A DNA stretch of 64,000 nt from Pleurodeles waltl (GCF_031143425.1 NC_090438.1:772593138-772657137), one strand, 5' to 3'; shown: positions 43,501 through 54,920, counted from the stretch's first letter. A program made the numbers and translations. The notes: generated by a model not told the origin, from the letters alone.

Positions 43501-45364
43501 CATAGTGGACTATGTACTTGGCCTTCGCTCTAGAATGGCAGAGTACATGGAAAAGGCAACCAAAAACCTTGAGGCCAGCCAACAGCTCCAGAAGTTTTGG
43601 TATGACCAAAAGGCTGCACTGGTTGAGTTCCAACCAGGGCAGAAAGTCTGGGTTCTGGAGCCTGTGGCTCCCAGGGCACTCCAGGACAAATGGAGTGGCC
43701 CTTACCCAGTGCTAGAAAGGAAGAGTCAGGTCACCTACCTGGTGGACCTGGGCACAAGCAGGAGCCCCAAGAGGGTAATCCATGTGAACCGCCTTAAGCT
43801 CTTCCATGACAGGGCTGATGTGAATCTGTTGATGGTAACAGATGAGGATCAGGAGGCAGAGAGTGAACCTCTCCCTGATCTTCTGTCATCAGACCCAAAA
43901 GATGGCACAGTAGATGGAGTGATCTACTCAGACACCCTCTCTGGCCAACAGCAAGCTGATTGTAGGAGAGTCCTACAACAGTTTCCTGAACTCTTCTCCT
44001 TAACCCCTGGTCAGACACACCTGTGTACCCATGATGTGGACACAGGAGACAGCATGCCTGTCAAAAACAAAATCTTTAGACAGTCTGACCATGTTAAGGA
44101 AAGCATCAAGGTGGAAGTCCACAAGATGCTGGAATTGGGAGTAATTGAGCGCTCTGACAGCCCCTGGGCTAGCCCAGTGGTCTTAGTCCCCAAACCTCAC
44201 ACCAAAGATGGAAAGAAAGAGATGAGGTTTTGTGTGGACTACAGAGGGCTCAATTCTGTCACCAAGACAGATGCTCATCCAATTCCAAGAGCTGATGAGC
44301 TCATAGATAAATTAGGTGCTGCCAAATTCTTAAGTACCTTTGACTTGACAGCAGGGTACTGGCAAATAAAAATGGCACCTGGAGCAAAAGAGAAAACAGC
44401 ATTCTCCACCCCTGAGGGGCATTATCAGTTTACTGTTATGCCCTTTGGTTTAAAGAATGCCCCTTCCACCTTCCAAAGGTTGGTGAATCAAGTCCTTGCT
44501 GGCTTGGAGTCCTTTAGCACAGCTTATCTTGATGATATTGCTGTCTTTAGCTCCACCTGGCAGGATCACCTGGTCCACCTGAAGAAGGTTTTGAAGGCTC
44601 TGCAATCTGCAGGCCTCTCTATCAAGGCATCCAAATGCCAGATAGGGCAGGGAACTGTGGTTTACTTGGGCCACCTTGTAGGTGGAGGCCAAGTTCAACC
44701 ACTCCAACCCAAGATCCAGACTATTCTGGACTGGGTAGCTCCAAAAACCCAGACTCAAGTCAGGGCATTCCTTGGCTTGACTGGGTATTACAGGAGGTTT
44801 GTGAAGGGATATGGATCCATTGTGACAGCCCTCACTGAACTCACCTCCAAGAAAATGCCCAAGAAAGTGAACTGGACTGTGGAATGCCAACAGGCCTTTG
44901 ACACCCTGAAACAAGCAATGTGCTCAGCACCAGTTCTAAAAGCTCCAGATTATTCTAAGCAGTTCATTGTGCAGACTGATGCCTCTGAACATGGGATAGG
45001 GGCAGTTTTGTCCCAAACAAATGATGATGGCCTTGACCAGCCTGTTGCTTTCATTAGCAGGAGGTTACTCCCCAGGGAGCAGCGTTGGAGTGCCATTGAG
45101 AGGGAGGCCTTTGCTGTGGTTTGGTCCCTGAAGAAGCTGAGACCATACCTCTTTGGGACTCACTTCCTAGTTCAAACTGACCACAGACCTCTCAAATGGC
45201 TGATGCAAATGAAAGGTGAAAATCCTAAACTGTTGAGGTGGTCCATCTCCCTACAGGGAATGGACTTTATAGTGGAACACAGACCTGGGACTGCCCATGC
45301 CAATGCAGATGGCCTTTCCAGGTTCTTCCACTTAGAAAATGAAGACTCTCTTGGGAAAGGTTAG
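40586..45364 (+). CDS. gag-pol: Gag-Pro-IN-RT-RNase H polyprotein of element B (1,592 aa)
   Basis: Domains in order: SAP-like segment (20-53); capsid with SCAN-like C-terminal half (about 160-330); zinc knuckle C400-C403-H408-C415 (CX2CX4HX6C); retropepsin D490-T491-G492 and LGND 556-559; integrase zinc finger H732, H739, C769, C772; DDE core D802, D862, E898 with exact D(35)E spacing; GPY/F-type motif near 1038; RT with D1253 (TFDLTAGYWQ) and YLDD 1314-1317; RNase H D1465, E1505 or E1507, D1532, D1575. All catalytic residues are present and no stop interrupts, so the protein may be functional. Gag and Pol share one frame without a frameshift or readthrough site, so the Gag:Pol ratio must be set another way. 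The start ATG matches that of element A. Function: particle formation, cDNA synthesis and integration. Confidence 0.97.
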   Translation: MSDTEMNVVELDTTPYLHLKMRELRSLCNIKKITIGSRPTKIQLQELLAEFEKANPSDDDLTEEEISDLEANVPPPVLNRENRTPQVLSPTVLVRNSESLTGGSHISEITEDALSEDDLLLARMAKRLALERQLLAIERERQEMGLGPINGGSNITRVRDSPDMLKIPKGIVTKYEDGDDITKWFTAFERACVTRKVNRSHWGALLWEMFTGKCRDRLLTLSGKDAESYDLMKGTLIEGFGFSTEEYRIRFRGAQKSSSQTWVDFVDYSVKTQDGWIQGNGVSNYDGLYNLFVKEHLLSNCFNDKLHQHLVDLGPISPQELGKKADHWVKTRVSKTSTGGDQKKGVTKTPQGKGDETAKTKNSKESSTGPQKPAQEGGPRASSQNNGYKGKNFDPKKAWCHSCKQHGHQTGDKACPKKGSTPNSHPGNTGMASLQVGSTVCPEQIRVHTEATLVSEGGVDLATLAVWPPNMQKYRQQLLINGIRIEGLRDTGASVTMVTEKLVSPGQYLTGKTYTVTNADNQRKVHPMAMVTLEWGGVNGLKQVVVSSNIPVDCLLGNDLESSAWAEVELKTHAAMLGIPELVCVKTRAQCKAQGEQVELESGRMAQPTKRTGKSVGKPTATQQKKGNLSSQEEVLPSEGTEPLELEPYQVELLGPGGPSMEELCKGQETCPSLEGLRQQAAEESKGKKNGTHRVYWEDGLLYTEARDPKPGATRRVVVPQLFRKFILTLAHDIPLAGHLGQTKTWERLVNHFYWPNMSNMVKEFCLSCPTCQASGKTGGHPKAPLIPLPVVGVPFERVGVDIVGPLEPPTASGNMYILVVVDHATRYPEAIPLRSTTAPAVAKALIGIFTRVGFPKEVVSDRGTNFMSAYLKHMWNECGVTYKFTTPYHPQTNGLVERFNKTLKGMIMGLPEKLKRRWDVLLPCLLFAYREVPQKGVGFSPFELLFGHPVRGPLALVKEGWERPLHERKQDIVDYVLGLRSRMAEYMEKATKNLEASQQLQKFWYDQKAALVEFQPGQKVWVLEPVAPRALQDKWSGPYPVLERKSQVTYLVDLGTSRSPKRVIHVNRLKLFHDRADVNLLMVTDEDQEAESEPLPDLLSSDPKDGTVDGVIYSDTLSGQQQADCRRVLQQFPELFSLTPGQTHLCTHDVDTGDSMPVKNKIFRQSDHVKESIKVEVHKMLELGVIERSDSPWASPVVLVPKPHTKDGKKEMRFCVDYRGLNSVTKTDAHPIPRADELIDKLGAAKFLSTFDLTAGYWQIKMAPGAKEKTAFSTPEGHYQFTVMPFGLKNAPSTFQRLVNQVLAGLESFSTAYLDDIAVFSSTWQDHLVHLKKVLKALQSAGLSIKASKCQIGQGTVVYLGHLVGGGQVQPLQPKIQTILDWVAPKTQTQVRAFLGLTGYYRRFVKGYGSIVTALTELTSKKMPKKVNWTVECQQAFDTLKQAMCSAPVLKAPDYSKQFIVQTDASEHGIGAVLSQTNDDGLDQPVAFISRRLLPREQRWSAIEREAFAVVWSLKKLRPYLFGTHFLVQTDHRPLKWLMQMKGENPKLLRWSISLQGMDFIVEHRPGTAHANADGLSRFFHLENEDSLGKG

Positions 45365-45379
45365 TCTCATCCTCTTTCG

Positions 45380-45394
45380 TTTGGGGGGGGGTTG
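45380..45394 (+). promoter_or_regulatory. Polypurine tract of element B
   Basis: A GTTTGGGGGGGGGTTG-type run (nine G) directly before the 3' LTR, 15 bases after the stop codon. Confidence 0.75.
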
Positions 45395-48079
45395 TGTAAG
45401 GAAATGCCTCCTTGGCATGGTTGCCCCCTGACTTTTTGCCTTTGCTGATGCTATGTTTACAATTGAAAGTGTGCTGAGGCCTGCTAACCAGGCCCCAGCA
45501 CCAGTGTTCTTTCCCTAACCTGTACTTTTGTATCCACAATTGGCAGACCCTGGCATCCAGATAAGTCCCTTGTAACTGGTACTTCTAGTACCAAGGGCCC
45601 TGATGCCAAGGAAGGTCTCTAAGGGCTGCAGCATGTCTTATGCCACCCTGGAGACCTCTCACTCAGCACAGACACACTGCTTGTCAGCTTGTGTGTGCTA
45701 GTGAGGACAAAACGAGTAAGTCGACATGGCACTCCCCTCAGGGTGCCATGCCAGCCTCTCACTGCCTATGCAGTATAGGTAAGACACCCCTCTAGCAGGC
45801 CTTACAGCCCTAAGGCAGGGTGCACTATACCATAGGTGAGGGTACCAGTGCATGAGCATGGTACCCCTACAGTGTCTAAACAAAACCTTAGACATTGTAA
45901 GTGCAGGGTAGCCATAAGAGTATATGGTCTGGGAGTCTGTCAAACACGAACTCCACAGCACCATAATGGCTACACTGAAAACTGGGAAGTTTGGTATCAA
46001 ACTTCTCAGCACAATAAATGCACACTGATGCCAGTGTACATTTTATTGTAAAATACACCACAGAGGGCACCTTAGAGGTGCCCCCTGAAACTTAACCGAC
46101 TGTCTGTGTAGGCTGACTAGTTCCAGCAGCCTGCCACACCAGAGACATGTTGCTGGCCCCATGGGGAGAGTGCCTTTGTCACTCTGAGGCCAGTAACAAA
46201 GCCTGCACTGGGTGGAGATGCTAACACCTCCCCCAGGCAGGGACTGTGACACCTGGCGGTGAGCCTCAAAGGCTCCCCCCTTTGTCACAGCCCAGCAGGG
46301 CACTCCAGCTTAGTGGAGTTGCCCGCCCCCGCCGGCCACGGCCCCCACTTTTGGCGGCAAGGCTGGAGGGAACAAAGAAAACAACAGGGAGGAGTCACTG
46401 GCCAGTCAGGACAGCCCCTAAGGTGTCCTGAGCTGAGGTGACTCTAACTTTTAGAAATCCTCCATCTTGCAGATGGAGGATTCCCCCAATAGGGTTAGGA
46501 TTGTGACCCCCTCCCCTTGGGAGGGGGCACAAAGAGGGTGTACCCACCCTCAGGGCTAGTAGCCATTGGCTACTAACCCCCCAGACCTAAACACGCCCTT
46601 AAATTTAGTATTTAAGGGCTACCCTGAACCCTAGAAAATTAGATTCCTGCAACTACAAGAAGAAGGACTGCCTAGCTGAAAACCCCTGCAGAGGAAGACC
46701 AGAAGACGACAACTGCCTTGGCTCCAGAAACTCACCGGCCTGTCTCCTGCCTTCCAAAGATCCTGCTCCAGCGACGCCTTCCAAAGGGACCAGCGACCTC
46801 GACATCCTCTGAGGACTGCCCCTGCTTCGAAAAGACAAGAAACTCCCGAGGACAGCGGACCTGCTCTAAGAAAAGCTGCAACTTTGTTTCCAGCAGCTTT
46901 AAAGAACCCTGCAAGCTCCCCGCAAGAAGCGTGAGACTTGCAACACTGCACCCGGCGACCCCGACTCGGCTGGTGGCGATCCAACACCTCAGGAGGGACC
47001 CCAGGACTACTCTAAGACTGTGAGTACAAAAACCTGTCCCCCCTGAGCCCCCACAGCGCCGCCTGCAGAGGGAATCCCGAGGCTTCCCCTGACCGCGACT
47101 CTTTGAATCCTAAGTCCCGACACCTGGGAGAGACCCTGCACCCGCAGCCCCCAGGACCTGAAGGACCGGACTTTCACTGGAGGAGTGACCCCCAGGAGTC
47201 CCTCTCCCTTGACCAAGTGGAGGTTTCCCCGAGGAACCCCCCCCTTGCCTGCCTGCAGCGCTGAAGAGATCCCTAGATCTCCCATTGACTTCCATTACAA
47301 ACCCGACGCTTGTTTCTACACTGCACCCAGCCGCCCCCGCGCTGCTGAGGGTGAAATTTCTGTGTGGGCTTGTGTCCCCCCCGGTGCCCTACAAAACCCC
47401 CCTGGTCTGCCCTCCGAAGACGCGGGTACTTACCTGCAAGCAGACCGGAACCGGGGCACCCCCTTCTCTCCATTCTAGCCTATGTGTTTTGGGCACCACT
47501 TTGAACTCTGCACCTGACCGGTCCTGAGCTGCTGGTGTGGTGACTTTGGGGTTGCTCTGAACCCCCAACGGTGGGCTACCTTGGACCAAGAACTAAGCCC
47601 TGTAAGTGTCTTACTTACCTGGTTAACCTAACAAATACTTACCTCCCCTAGGAACTGTGAAAATTGCACTGTGTCCACTTTTAAAACAGCTATTTGTGAA
47701 TAACTTGAAAAGTATACATGCAATTTTGATGATTTGAAGTTCCTAAAGTACTTACCTGCAATACCTTTCGAATGAGATATTACATGTAGAATTTGAACCT
47801 GTGGTTCTTAAAATAAACTAAGAAAAGATATTTTTCTATACAAAAACCTATTGGCTGGATTTGTCTCTGAGTGTGTGTACCTCATTTATTGTCTATGTGT
47901 ATGTACAACAAATGCTTAACACTACTCCTTGGATAAGCCTACTGCTCGACCACACTACCACAAAATAGAGCATTAGTATTATCTCTTTTTGCCACTATCT
48001 TACCTCTAAGGGGAACCCTTGGACTCTGTGCATGCTATTCCTTACTTTGAAATAGCACATACAGAGCCAACTTCCTACA
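45395..48079 (+). repeat. 3' LTR of element B (2,685 bp)
   Basis: Matches the 5' LTR at an offset of 7,766 bases, changing to 7,764 after a 2-base deletion near 47670. About a dozen single-base differences noted, for example near 46330, 46523 and 47991. Confidence 0.93.
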
Positions 48080-48084
48080 CGTTA

Positions 48085-49255
48085 TACCAATGGGGGCCAT
48101 CCACACCTATGATAAAACCACCAAGGATTGCTGGTCAGGTGCTTGAAACTGTTAAGAAATTGGACTATTTGGAGATTTCCTTCAAAAGCAAACTGTCTTG
48201 GCGAGATGTCAAGGTAGCTAGTACTCTGCAGCGGTCTACCAGTGCCCTTTTGACAGTCGAGCACAAGATCAGTTGTCCATCATTGAGCGTCCTTCTCCAA
48301 GTAGATAGGCTAAAAGCAGTGGCAACAGCAATTTATTGGGGAGGAGGGGGAATAGTAGCAGTAAATGTCTCCAAAAGATAGAACATAATTTATTGAGATT
48401 GCATTTCAGTTTGAGCCAAGGTGCGACACTTCTACCTTTATTCCTTCTCTGACACCACCCTTGCCCCAGTCTGTACTGACTAAGCCTACAAAAGCAGTCG
48501 CCACTGGGAGTCATATCTGAGAGCAATACTCAAAGTACCAGCCACAGGAAGAATCCACTTCAATCTCTGGTCAAAATAAACTGCTTAAATGAATTCTACC
48601 TCTTACATCTTTGGTCACACCCTGCTCTTAATGCTGGTGTCATCGCCACTATGGTCAAAAAAAACTTTCTAAACACCAAACTTGCACACAAGTCTATATT
48701 GACTCACAATTATTTGCACTCATAGCTTACCCTCGGCATGGAACTATATCTGAATGACATTAGCCCTAATGCTTGTCCCACTTTATATTTAAAATTTCAA
48801 CTAAGGCACTTTATCCATTAAATCGTACCTTGCCAAATATGCTGATCAATTTACTGACTCTAACCTTTGCGACTGTGACATGGGTGGTCAGTAGACAATA
48901 ATGCACTCTATGCTATTTTGTACAAAAAACAAACACCTACACACTAAATGGCTTATACCACTGTTTAAACAGTTTACAATTATTAGTTATATAGAAACAC
49001 TAGCACTTTGCACCAAATCAGAGTGTAGAGCAATCTACAAGCCTGTGGAAAGCTTTATCCTGGAAGCTTTTCTTGCAACAAAAAGACCAAAGAGAGTACC
49101 CCTAGTGGCCCTCCATGTGTCATAGTTGTATTCAATTGAAACACTATACAAGGACTGTTTTTAATGTAAAAGACCAATATATTTATTGTACTGATACTTT
49201 TATTTTAATACATTGTCATGTATATGCTAATAAAAGGACTGATGATGATAATACA
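48085..49255 (+). mobile_element. CR1/L2-like LINE, 3' part
   Basis: Starts inside the RT thumb region: LETVKKLDYLEISF followed by LSWRDVKVASTLQRSTSALL (about 48150-48255), the 'YLGI.F...LSW' pattern of LINE ORF2. A degraded stretch follows, then an open C-terminal frame (48901-49125) with WLIPLFKQF and IYKPVESFILEAF, ending in a stop. The 3' tail contains AATAAAAGGACTGATGATGATAA near 49230, ending with a short GAT-type repeat. Substitutions and stops make it inactive. Confidence 0.65.
48901..49125 (+). pseudogene. LINE ORF2 C-terminus
   Basis: 74 codons: a Cys/His-containing start followed by KWLIPLFKQFTIISYIE and a CRAIYKPVESFILEAFL segment. The pattern (short helices after a Cys-rich motif, then a basic end) fits the ORF2 C-terminus of CR1/L2-like LINEs. 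Confidence 0.5.
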
Positions 49256-49259
49256 GTTT

Positions 49260-50335
49260 AACCAAGTGCATTGTCTTAAAAAAAAAAAAAATGACTTCAG
49301 ATAGGCGTGCTCAAAATTAAGTATGTAACATCCCATAGCTTTCATGAAGGAACTTATACAATTGTAATAAGGATAAAGATGGGAGGAGTTTGCTTTTTCT
49401 CCTTTTACTTCTAAACTTAAGCCAACACCATATTAAACAGGACCATCTTTCCCAGTCAAATTGTTTTAGAAGTCAACTTTGTTTTATGTAAACATTAAAG
49501 AAAATGCCTCCACTACTATCAACCATTGTAAGCAACCCCATATTTTACTATGCTTGCAAGGGCAACCTCTGGCTATGTAGATGGATTCTTCTTGCTTTGC
49601 ACACCAGTCCGCTATTTTAAGTGGGGTCGGGGTCTTCCAGTTGAGTGCTATATCCCTTTTTAGGTTGCAGCATACCAGACAACTGCTCTGGTTTGCTAAA
49701 GACATCTTTGGTACATTTAGAAAGCTTACCTAGGAGTGCATTCTGCCCATTGTTTGCCATTGGCTTTGTGGTTTGTAACTCATATTTATTTGCTTTCCCT
49801 TTGCTGGCTTTATTTGTTTTAGGCTGTCCAGCTTGAGTTAGTATCTTCGCTTGCCCAAATCTTATTTACAGTATCTTCCAAGTTCTCCCTTTCTGTAAAA
49901 AGGCTTCTAAATCTTGTTCTTATCTCGTCACATTTGCTGTGTATTCAGAGACCGAGGTCAAATGTCAGGCGCTGTCTTCCGAGGGTGCTTGTTTAGTTTT
50001 CTTTCCGACTTCAAAGTGGGAGGATTTATTTGACGATCTTGCTTGATAAGGGGTGGAGGGGGGTGGGAAAGAGTTTTTTTCTAGCACATGACAACATTTA
50101 AATGATCTTTGTAAGTATTTAGAATGTATCAGAATTAGGAACAAAATGAAGCACATTTTTTGTTACTTCTGAAGTGCGTTGGAAACAAACATGATCAAAA
50201 CAAATCAATACACTAGATGATGCAATTTTAAGATGTTTGTCTGTGCACTGTATTGTTTTATTAGTGAAACTGTATGTGTGTGCAAATGTAATGGTCATTT
50301 CAGTTGAAAATGTGTTGTCTGTAATGGCAGTGTGA
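49260..50335. other. Anonymous sequence, no supported gene
   Basis: Contains an A-run near 49277-49290 and short open frames without motifs. Possibly old repeat debris. Confidence 0.4.
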
Positions 50336-51590
50336 ATACTCCACTTACTCTACCCCACTCCGCACCACTGCAATCTACTCTGAACCCCTCCATTATACAC
50401 CACTCCATGCCATTGCACTCTTCACCACTTCAAGCTATGCCTCTTCACACTACGCCTCTCTACTCTAACCTGTCCCACTTTACTCTATGCCAATGCACTC
50501 TTCACCACTCTACTCAACACCACTGCACTCTTTGCCACTGCACTTTACACCACTCCAGACTTGGCCACACAAATCTACCCTGCACAGCTCTTCTGTACAC
50601 CACTGCACTCTATGCCAAAATGTTCTACGCCAATGCACTTTACTCTTTAACACTCAGCTTTATGCCCCTGCACTCTACATCAGTCCACTCTATGCCACTC
50701 ATATCTGCTCTGCAGCACTGCACTCTACTCCACTTTACTCTGCCATTACACTCTTTGCCACTCTACACAACTGCACTTTCCCCTGCACCACTCCACACCA
50801 CTCCACTGTACTCTGAAACAATCTACTGTACGCCACTCTACTCCACTCTGCAACACTGGATTCCAATAATGATTCAGTGAGGGTCCTCAGGATCCAGTAA
50901 TGATAACGTGGGGGTCCAGAGAAGTCAACAGGTTGGGAACCACTGCTCTATGTCACTGCACTCTACGTCACTCTACTCTTAACTACTACACACTACGCCA
51001 ATGCACTCTACACAATTGCACTCTGTCACTGTACTATATGCAAATGCACTCTACTCTGCACCATTGTACTCTACGCCTTTGCTTTCTACACCACTCTACA
51101 GCACTGTATTCTGACTCTACTCTGCAACAAAGTGCTCTCCGCTACTGAACTCTATGCCACTCTGCGCTAATCGACTACGCTACTACACACTACACCACTG
51201 CACTGTATGCATTTTCACTCTTTGCCACTATACCCTACACCACTCTGCCACTTGACTCTATTCTGCACTCTGCCACTCATCTCTACTCTGCACCATTGCC
51301 ACCTGCACCACTCTATTCCATGACACTGTACTTCACACCACTCTATTCTACTCTGCGCCATTCTACTGTCTACCACTTCACGCCACTGCAGTTTACTATG
51401 CACCACTCTAATCTATGCCACTGCATTCTTTAACGCTGCATTATACGCTGCTAAATTCAATGCCACTGCACTCTGCAACACTGTGCCAATGCACTCTGCC
51501 ACTCCACTCTACAACATTCTCTTCACTTTTCGCCATTCCACTCAGACACCATGCCACCCTCCTCTATGCCACTAACTTTTGGCCATGCTG
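50336..51590 (+). repeat. Degenerate CACT-rich satellite-like array
   Basis: About 1.25 kb of variants of CACTCTAYGCCACTGCACTC with a loose 5/10-base rhythm (CACTGCACTC, CACTCTACTC, TATGCCACTC). The plus strand is strongly poor in G. Open frames across it give H-S-T-P-L-type repeats that simply mirror the DNA repeat. It is interrupted by a hAT fragment at 50857-50945. Confidence 0.8.
50857..50945 (-). mobile_element. hAT-like terminal fragment inside the array
   Basis: The complement begins CAGTGGTTCCCAACCTG and continues 'ttctctggacccccacg..atcattactgga', matching in order the start of the element at 59723. It is a fragment of the same family lying within the CACT array. Confidence 0.6.
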
Positions 51591-51594
51591 AACA

Positions 51595-53350
51595 GCAACC
51601 ACGCTGGTGTACAAACATTGCTAAAACACATTGGCAAAGCCAATAGCTCTTGCATAGGCAAGACCTATATGCTTTGCCATTGCTTGTTGGATGACTGTGG
51701 CTTTGCTATCCATGCGCATTCCTTCACCAAATCCCCGGGCATATCCCTGATCGTCTGTCTAAAACAGAGAAATTCAATAAAACAACTCAGGTTGTTCTCA
51801 AAGTCCTAAATGTTTCCCAGTGAGGGAGGGAGGGGGGGCATCACATACCTTCCTATGCATATCTACAGCTTGTACTTCTGAGAGCCTTTTCTACGACCTC
51901 ATACATAACAGCGTTGTTAACGTTTTTGTTTAATAGCTATTTATTAACTTGTTTAACAGTGTATAATCATGTATGACATCAGAGAATGCACTAATATACC
52001 TTGTTACCATCATACCTTTGTGACAGAAGAGAGCCCTCATTTCTACAACCGTTAAATACGACTGTAATTGGGAGGGCATACGATTTACTGTAACATCAAA
52101 TGGTTTCCTGCTCCACAACTCCCCATTTTCATAAAATTAAAAGGTTTGTAAGGTGTGAAAGGGTGACACAACCACCCTTCTGCCATAAATCGATGTCATA
52201 CAGTTAGATATTAATGCAATTGGTACCCATACGGTGTCTCCTGTTAAATTCATTTTCCATTGCTTGTTCTTCAACGTCTGTCCTTCATGGTGGGCATTTA
52301 TCAGTCAGTCGTTTCATGGCTTAGAAAAAGGTGTACCATGTATTAGTTTATTATGTATTGTGCACCTTCCTCTCTGTTGATGTATCTTGATCCTTGTCGC
52401 AATTTCAGCCTATGCCCATTTATATATATTTTTAACCTCATCTTCGTTCTGGCTGCCATTTAGGCTTTCCAAAATTTGTCTATTCACCACTTTTCTAAGA
52501 CGTAACGCCAAGTCTAAAAACCTGGAGGCATGTTTATTTTCACGGGAATTCTCCTACCATACACAAAAGCAGGATCAGTATTAAATGTTTCCCAATAGTC
52601 TCCTTATGTACCTGGTTTATATCATCCCAAAATAATCAAACTATAGAGCAGTCCCATGCCATTGGTGAAATGTTAGCTGCTGGTGATCTACACATATGAC
52701 AAATTGTCCTGTCTATGCCTGTTCAACCTGTGTAATTCGCATGATGATAAATCAGTTTCCTGAATATATGCTATGCGTGTCCTACAATAGTTTGAATGTG
52801 CATATTTTAAATATCTTTTTGCTGCCACAAGTCCCCCTGACTTTCTATGTAGTAATGTATGTGTTGGGTTGCATTTCAGTTTTTCTTAAGGATACTTCTA
52901 ATCGCAGAAACCCCACCTTTTGAATTTTCCCAGGTGCCAGACTGGATCTGAAATCTTTTGCGCTGGTACATAGCACTGTGCAGCTTTGCTTTGATTTTGT
53001 TCCATCTGGAAGTGACAAACGATGACACATATAAGTGACAGCCCTGCGTCCTGAAGCCCGTGACTCTTAACATGCCGTTTAAAGCAGATCCGGATTTTCG
53101 TTCCCCTTTTTCCTTATTGGTTTGACACAAATGTTTCTGAAATTCGCCAACCAATGGGCAAGGCACCTATGTCCCATTTTAAAATTACAGGATTTAAAAC
53201 TTGCGGGACTGTTGCAAACAAATGTTTGTGACAGACCCACACAAAGTATGCTTTTGGTGTTTGGGCTCAGGATACACTCCAAGTCGTGTGAGGAATGTGC
53301 CTTCATAAATTTGAAGGCGATCCAGGGATGTGAAGCAAAGCTACACATCA
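51595..53350. other. No supported gene
   Basis: Moderately AT-rich DNA. Open frames of 60-96 codons on both strands (for example 52876-53166 minus, 53079-53351 minus) lack recognisable motifs. Confidence 0.4.
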
Positions 53351-53579
53351 CCTAACACCAGAAGAAAACTGAGAAATCTTGGTCACGTTCAAAGTCAAGA
53401 GCACTGACCCACTCCCAAGGTCTTTCCAGACACAGGTATTTGTGAAGGTCAAAATTGTCCAGTAATTCCAAATCAAAAAGAAAACACAAAAGAGGCAGGC
53501 GGGATTCATCCCCATCCCACCACTCTGCCTCCAAATAAGTCATCAACATGCTCCCGAAGAGCTGATTCCACAGTTTCCT

Positions 53580-54920
53580 CATGCTCCCCGGGACATTGAC
53601 AACATCAGAACAAATCAAAGCCTTTAAGGGGGCATGTTGCACATCTCTGTCATTCTTCCGGTTTCCTCTAGTGGGCCCAAAGAATCCGCAGGGGTCTCCA
53701 AGCGAGTTACCACTGGATGATCGATCCTGGGCGCCGTCCGTGCCTCTCAAACCTGCTATTATGTGTCCCATCAGCTTTTTGCCCCCCCTACTCAGATCAA
53801 AGCCAATCACATCTTGAGGATGACAATGGAAATGATGGGGATGATTCCCCCCGCACCCCACATGAGGATGATAACCTATACATGGACTTGCTCAAGGCCT
53901 GTGGGCTTGATACTTCCCAAGTTACTGATTGTTTTTTTTTTTTTTTCTGCCACTCCCCCACCTCACCCTTTGGAAGAAAGTGCTTCCTTTGCTGTAATGA
54001 TTAGACATGTAGCTGAGGTCTTGGATCTGCAACTCCCTTCTCCGGAGGGGAAAACAAATGTATTTACAGATGTGTAGCAGCATGGGCAGGCCACATCTTA
54101 GCCCTTACTACCATTTAATGAAGCCTTTAACTGAAAAAGTAAGGGTCTAAGCCCTGTTATTACCTAATCTTGAACAGACAGGTAGTCTGACAGGTAGACA
54201 GGTAATCTTGAACCACAGACTGGCGCTAGTCGACCCTGATTTTTTTGACTCAGTCCTGCTTCAGTGGTCCGATAGTACAGGCTTCCACCATCAAAGTGAA
54301 CCCCATTTCTTTCCTCACAATTCTCCCTGCAAGGAATCAAAAGGGATCGATGTATTTAGGAAATGGATGTTCTTGTCGGCTAGCCTGGCTTTAAAGTTGC
54401 CAGGTGCCTGCTCGGGCGTCACATATGCTCTCTGTGACATGATCGTCGAGATCTATCCAGTGGTCCCTGGGGAGTTTTAGGGCTCTCTAGCTCAAACCGG
54501 TCAGGAAGCAGCTAAATATGTAATTTTCTCTGGTCTCGACATTACTGATTGCTTGAGACTAGCAGTTGGCACGAATACATTACTCCATTGCAATGCATGG
54601 ATGAGTACTACAGGCTTCTCTCGAAAGGTCCAGACAGCCCTAAGGCATGTGTCTTTCCATTCTGCCTTGGAACACTTCAAGGAGAGCTGGGCCATGGTGC
54701 ATTATTTGGGCCTTTTGATGCCTGCCAGATAATTCCCTCAACATATGTAAACCTTTCAGGCATACTTGCAAGGTCTGGTGTACAAGCAGCACTAGGGGTC
54801 CCCACAACAGTCGATCCAGAGTTGAGGATTGGGCGGCCAATATCCGGCAATATCCAGGGGCACAGATCCTTCAGGTCCACCTACCCTGTGGTATCACCCT
54901 CCAAGACATTTTAGCTTGCC
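53580..54920 (+). pseudogene. DIRS Gag remnant
   Basis: Contains DLLKACGLDTSQVTDC (near 53885), IDVFRKWMFLSASLALKL (near 54350) and GLDITDCLRLAVGTNTLL (near 54535, with frame changes). These are phrases I associate with DIRS Gag proteins of salamanders. Several shifts and stops; a T-run at about 53932-53946 may be one cause. Confidence 0.6.

Larger units (their letters stand above)
37629..48079 (+). mobile_element. LTR element B: apparently intact Gmr1-like Ty3/gypsy element, 10,451 bp
   Basis: 5' LTR 37629-40315 (2,687 bp), primer site, one open frame of 1,592 codons, G-rich polypurine tract, 3' LTR 45395-48079 (2,685 bp). The LTRs differ by about a dozen substitutions I noted by eye plus a 2-base deletion (near 47670), so it is young but older than element A. 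Integrase precedes reverse transcriptase, the hallmark of Gmr1-like elements of deuterostomes. No envelope gene is present. It inserted into a LINE. Confidence 0.95.

Noticed and set aside
50332..50880. A 182-codon and a 109-codon frame rich in His-Ser-Thr-Pro-Leu
   Set aside because: They are translations of the CACT repeat; several frames are open because the repeat lacks stop-forming bases.
50336..51590. CRISPR-like array
   Set aside because: Units are degenerate and contiguous with no constant repeats or unique spacers, and the genome is vertebrate.
53352..53861. 169-codon minus-strand frame
   Set aside because: It is antisense to the DIRS Gag region, which has recognisable phrases on the plus strand.
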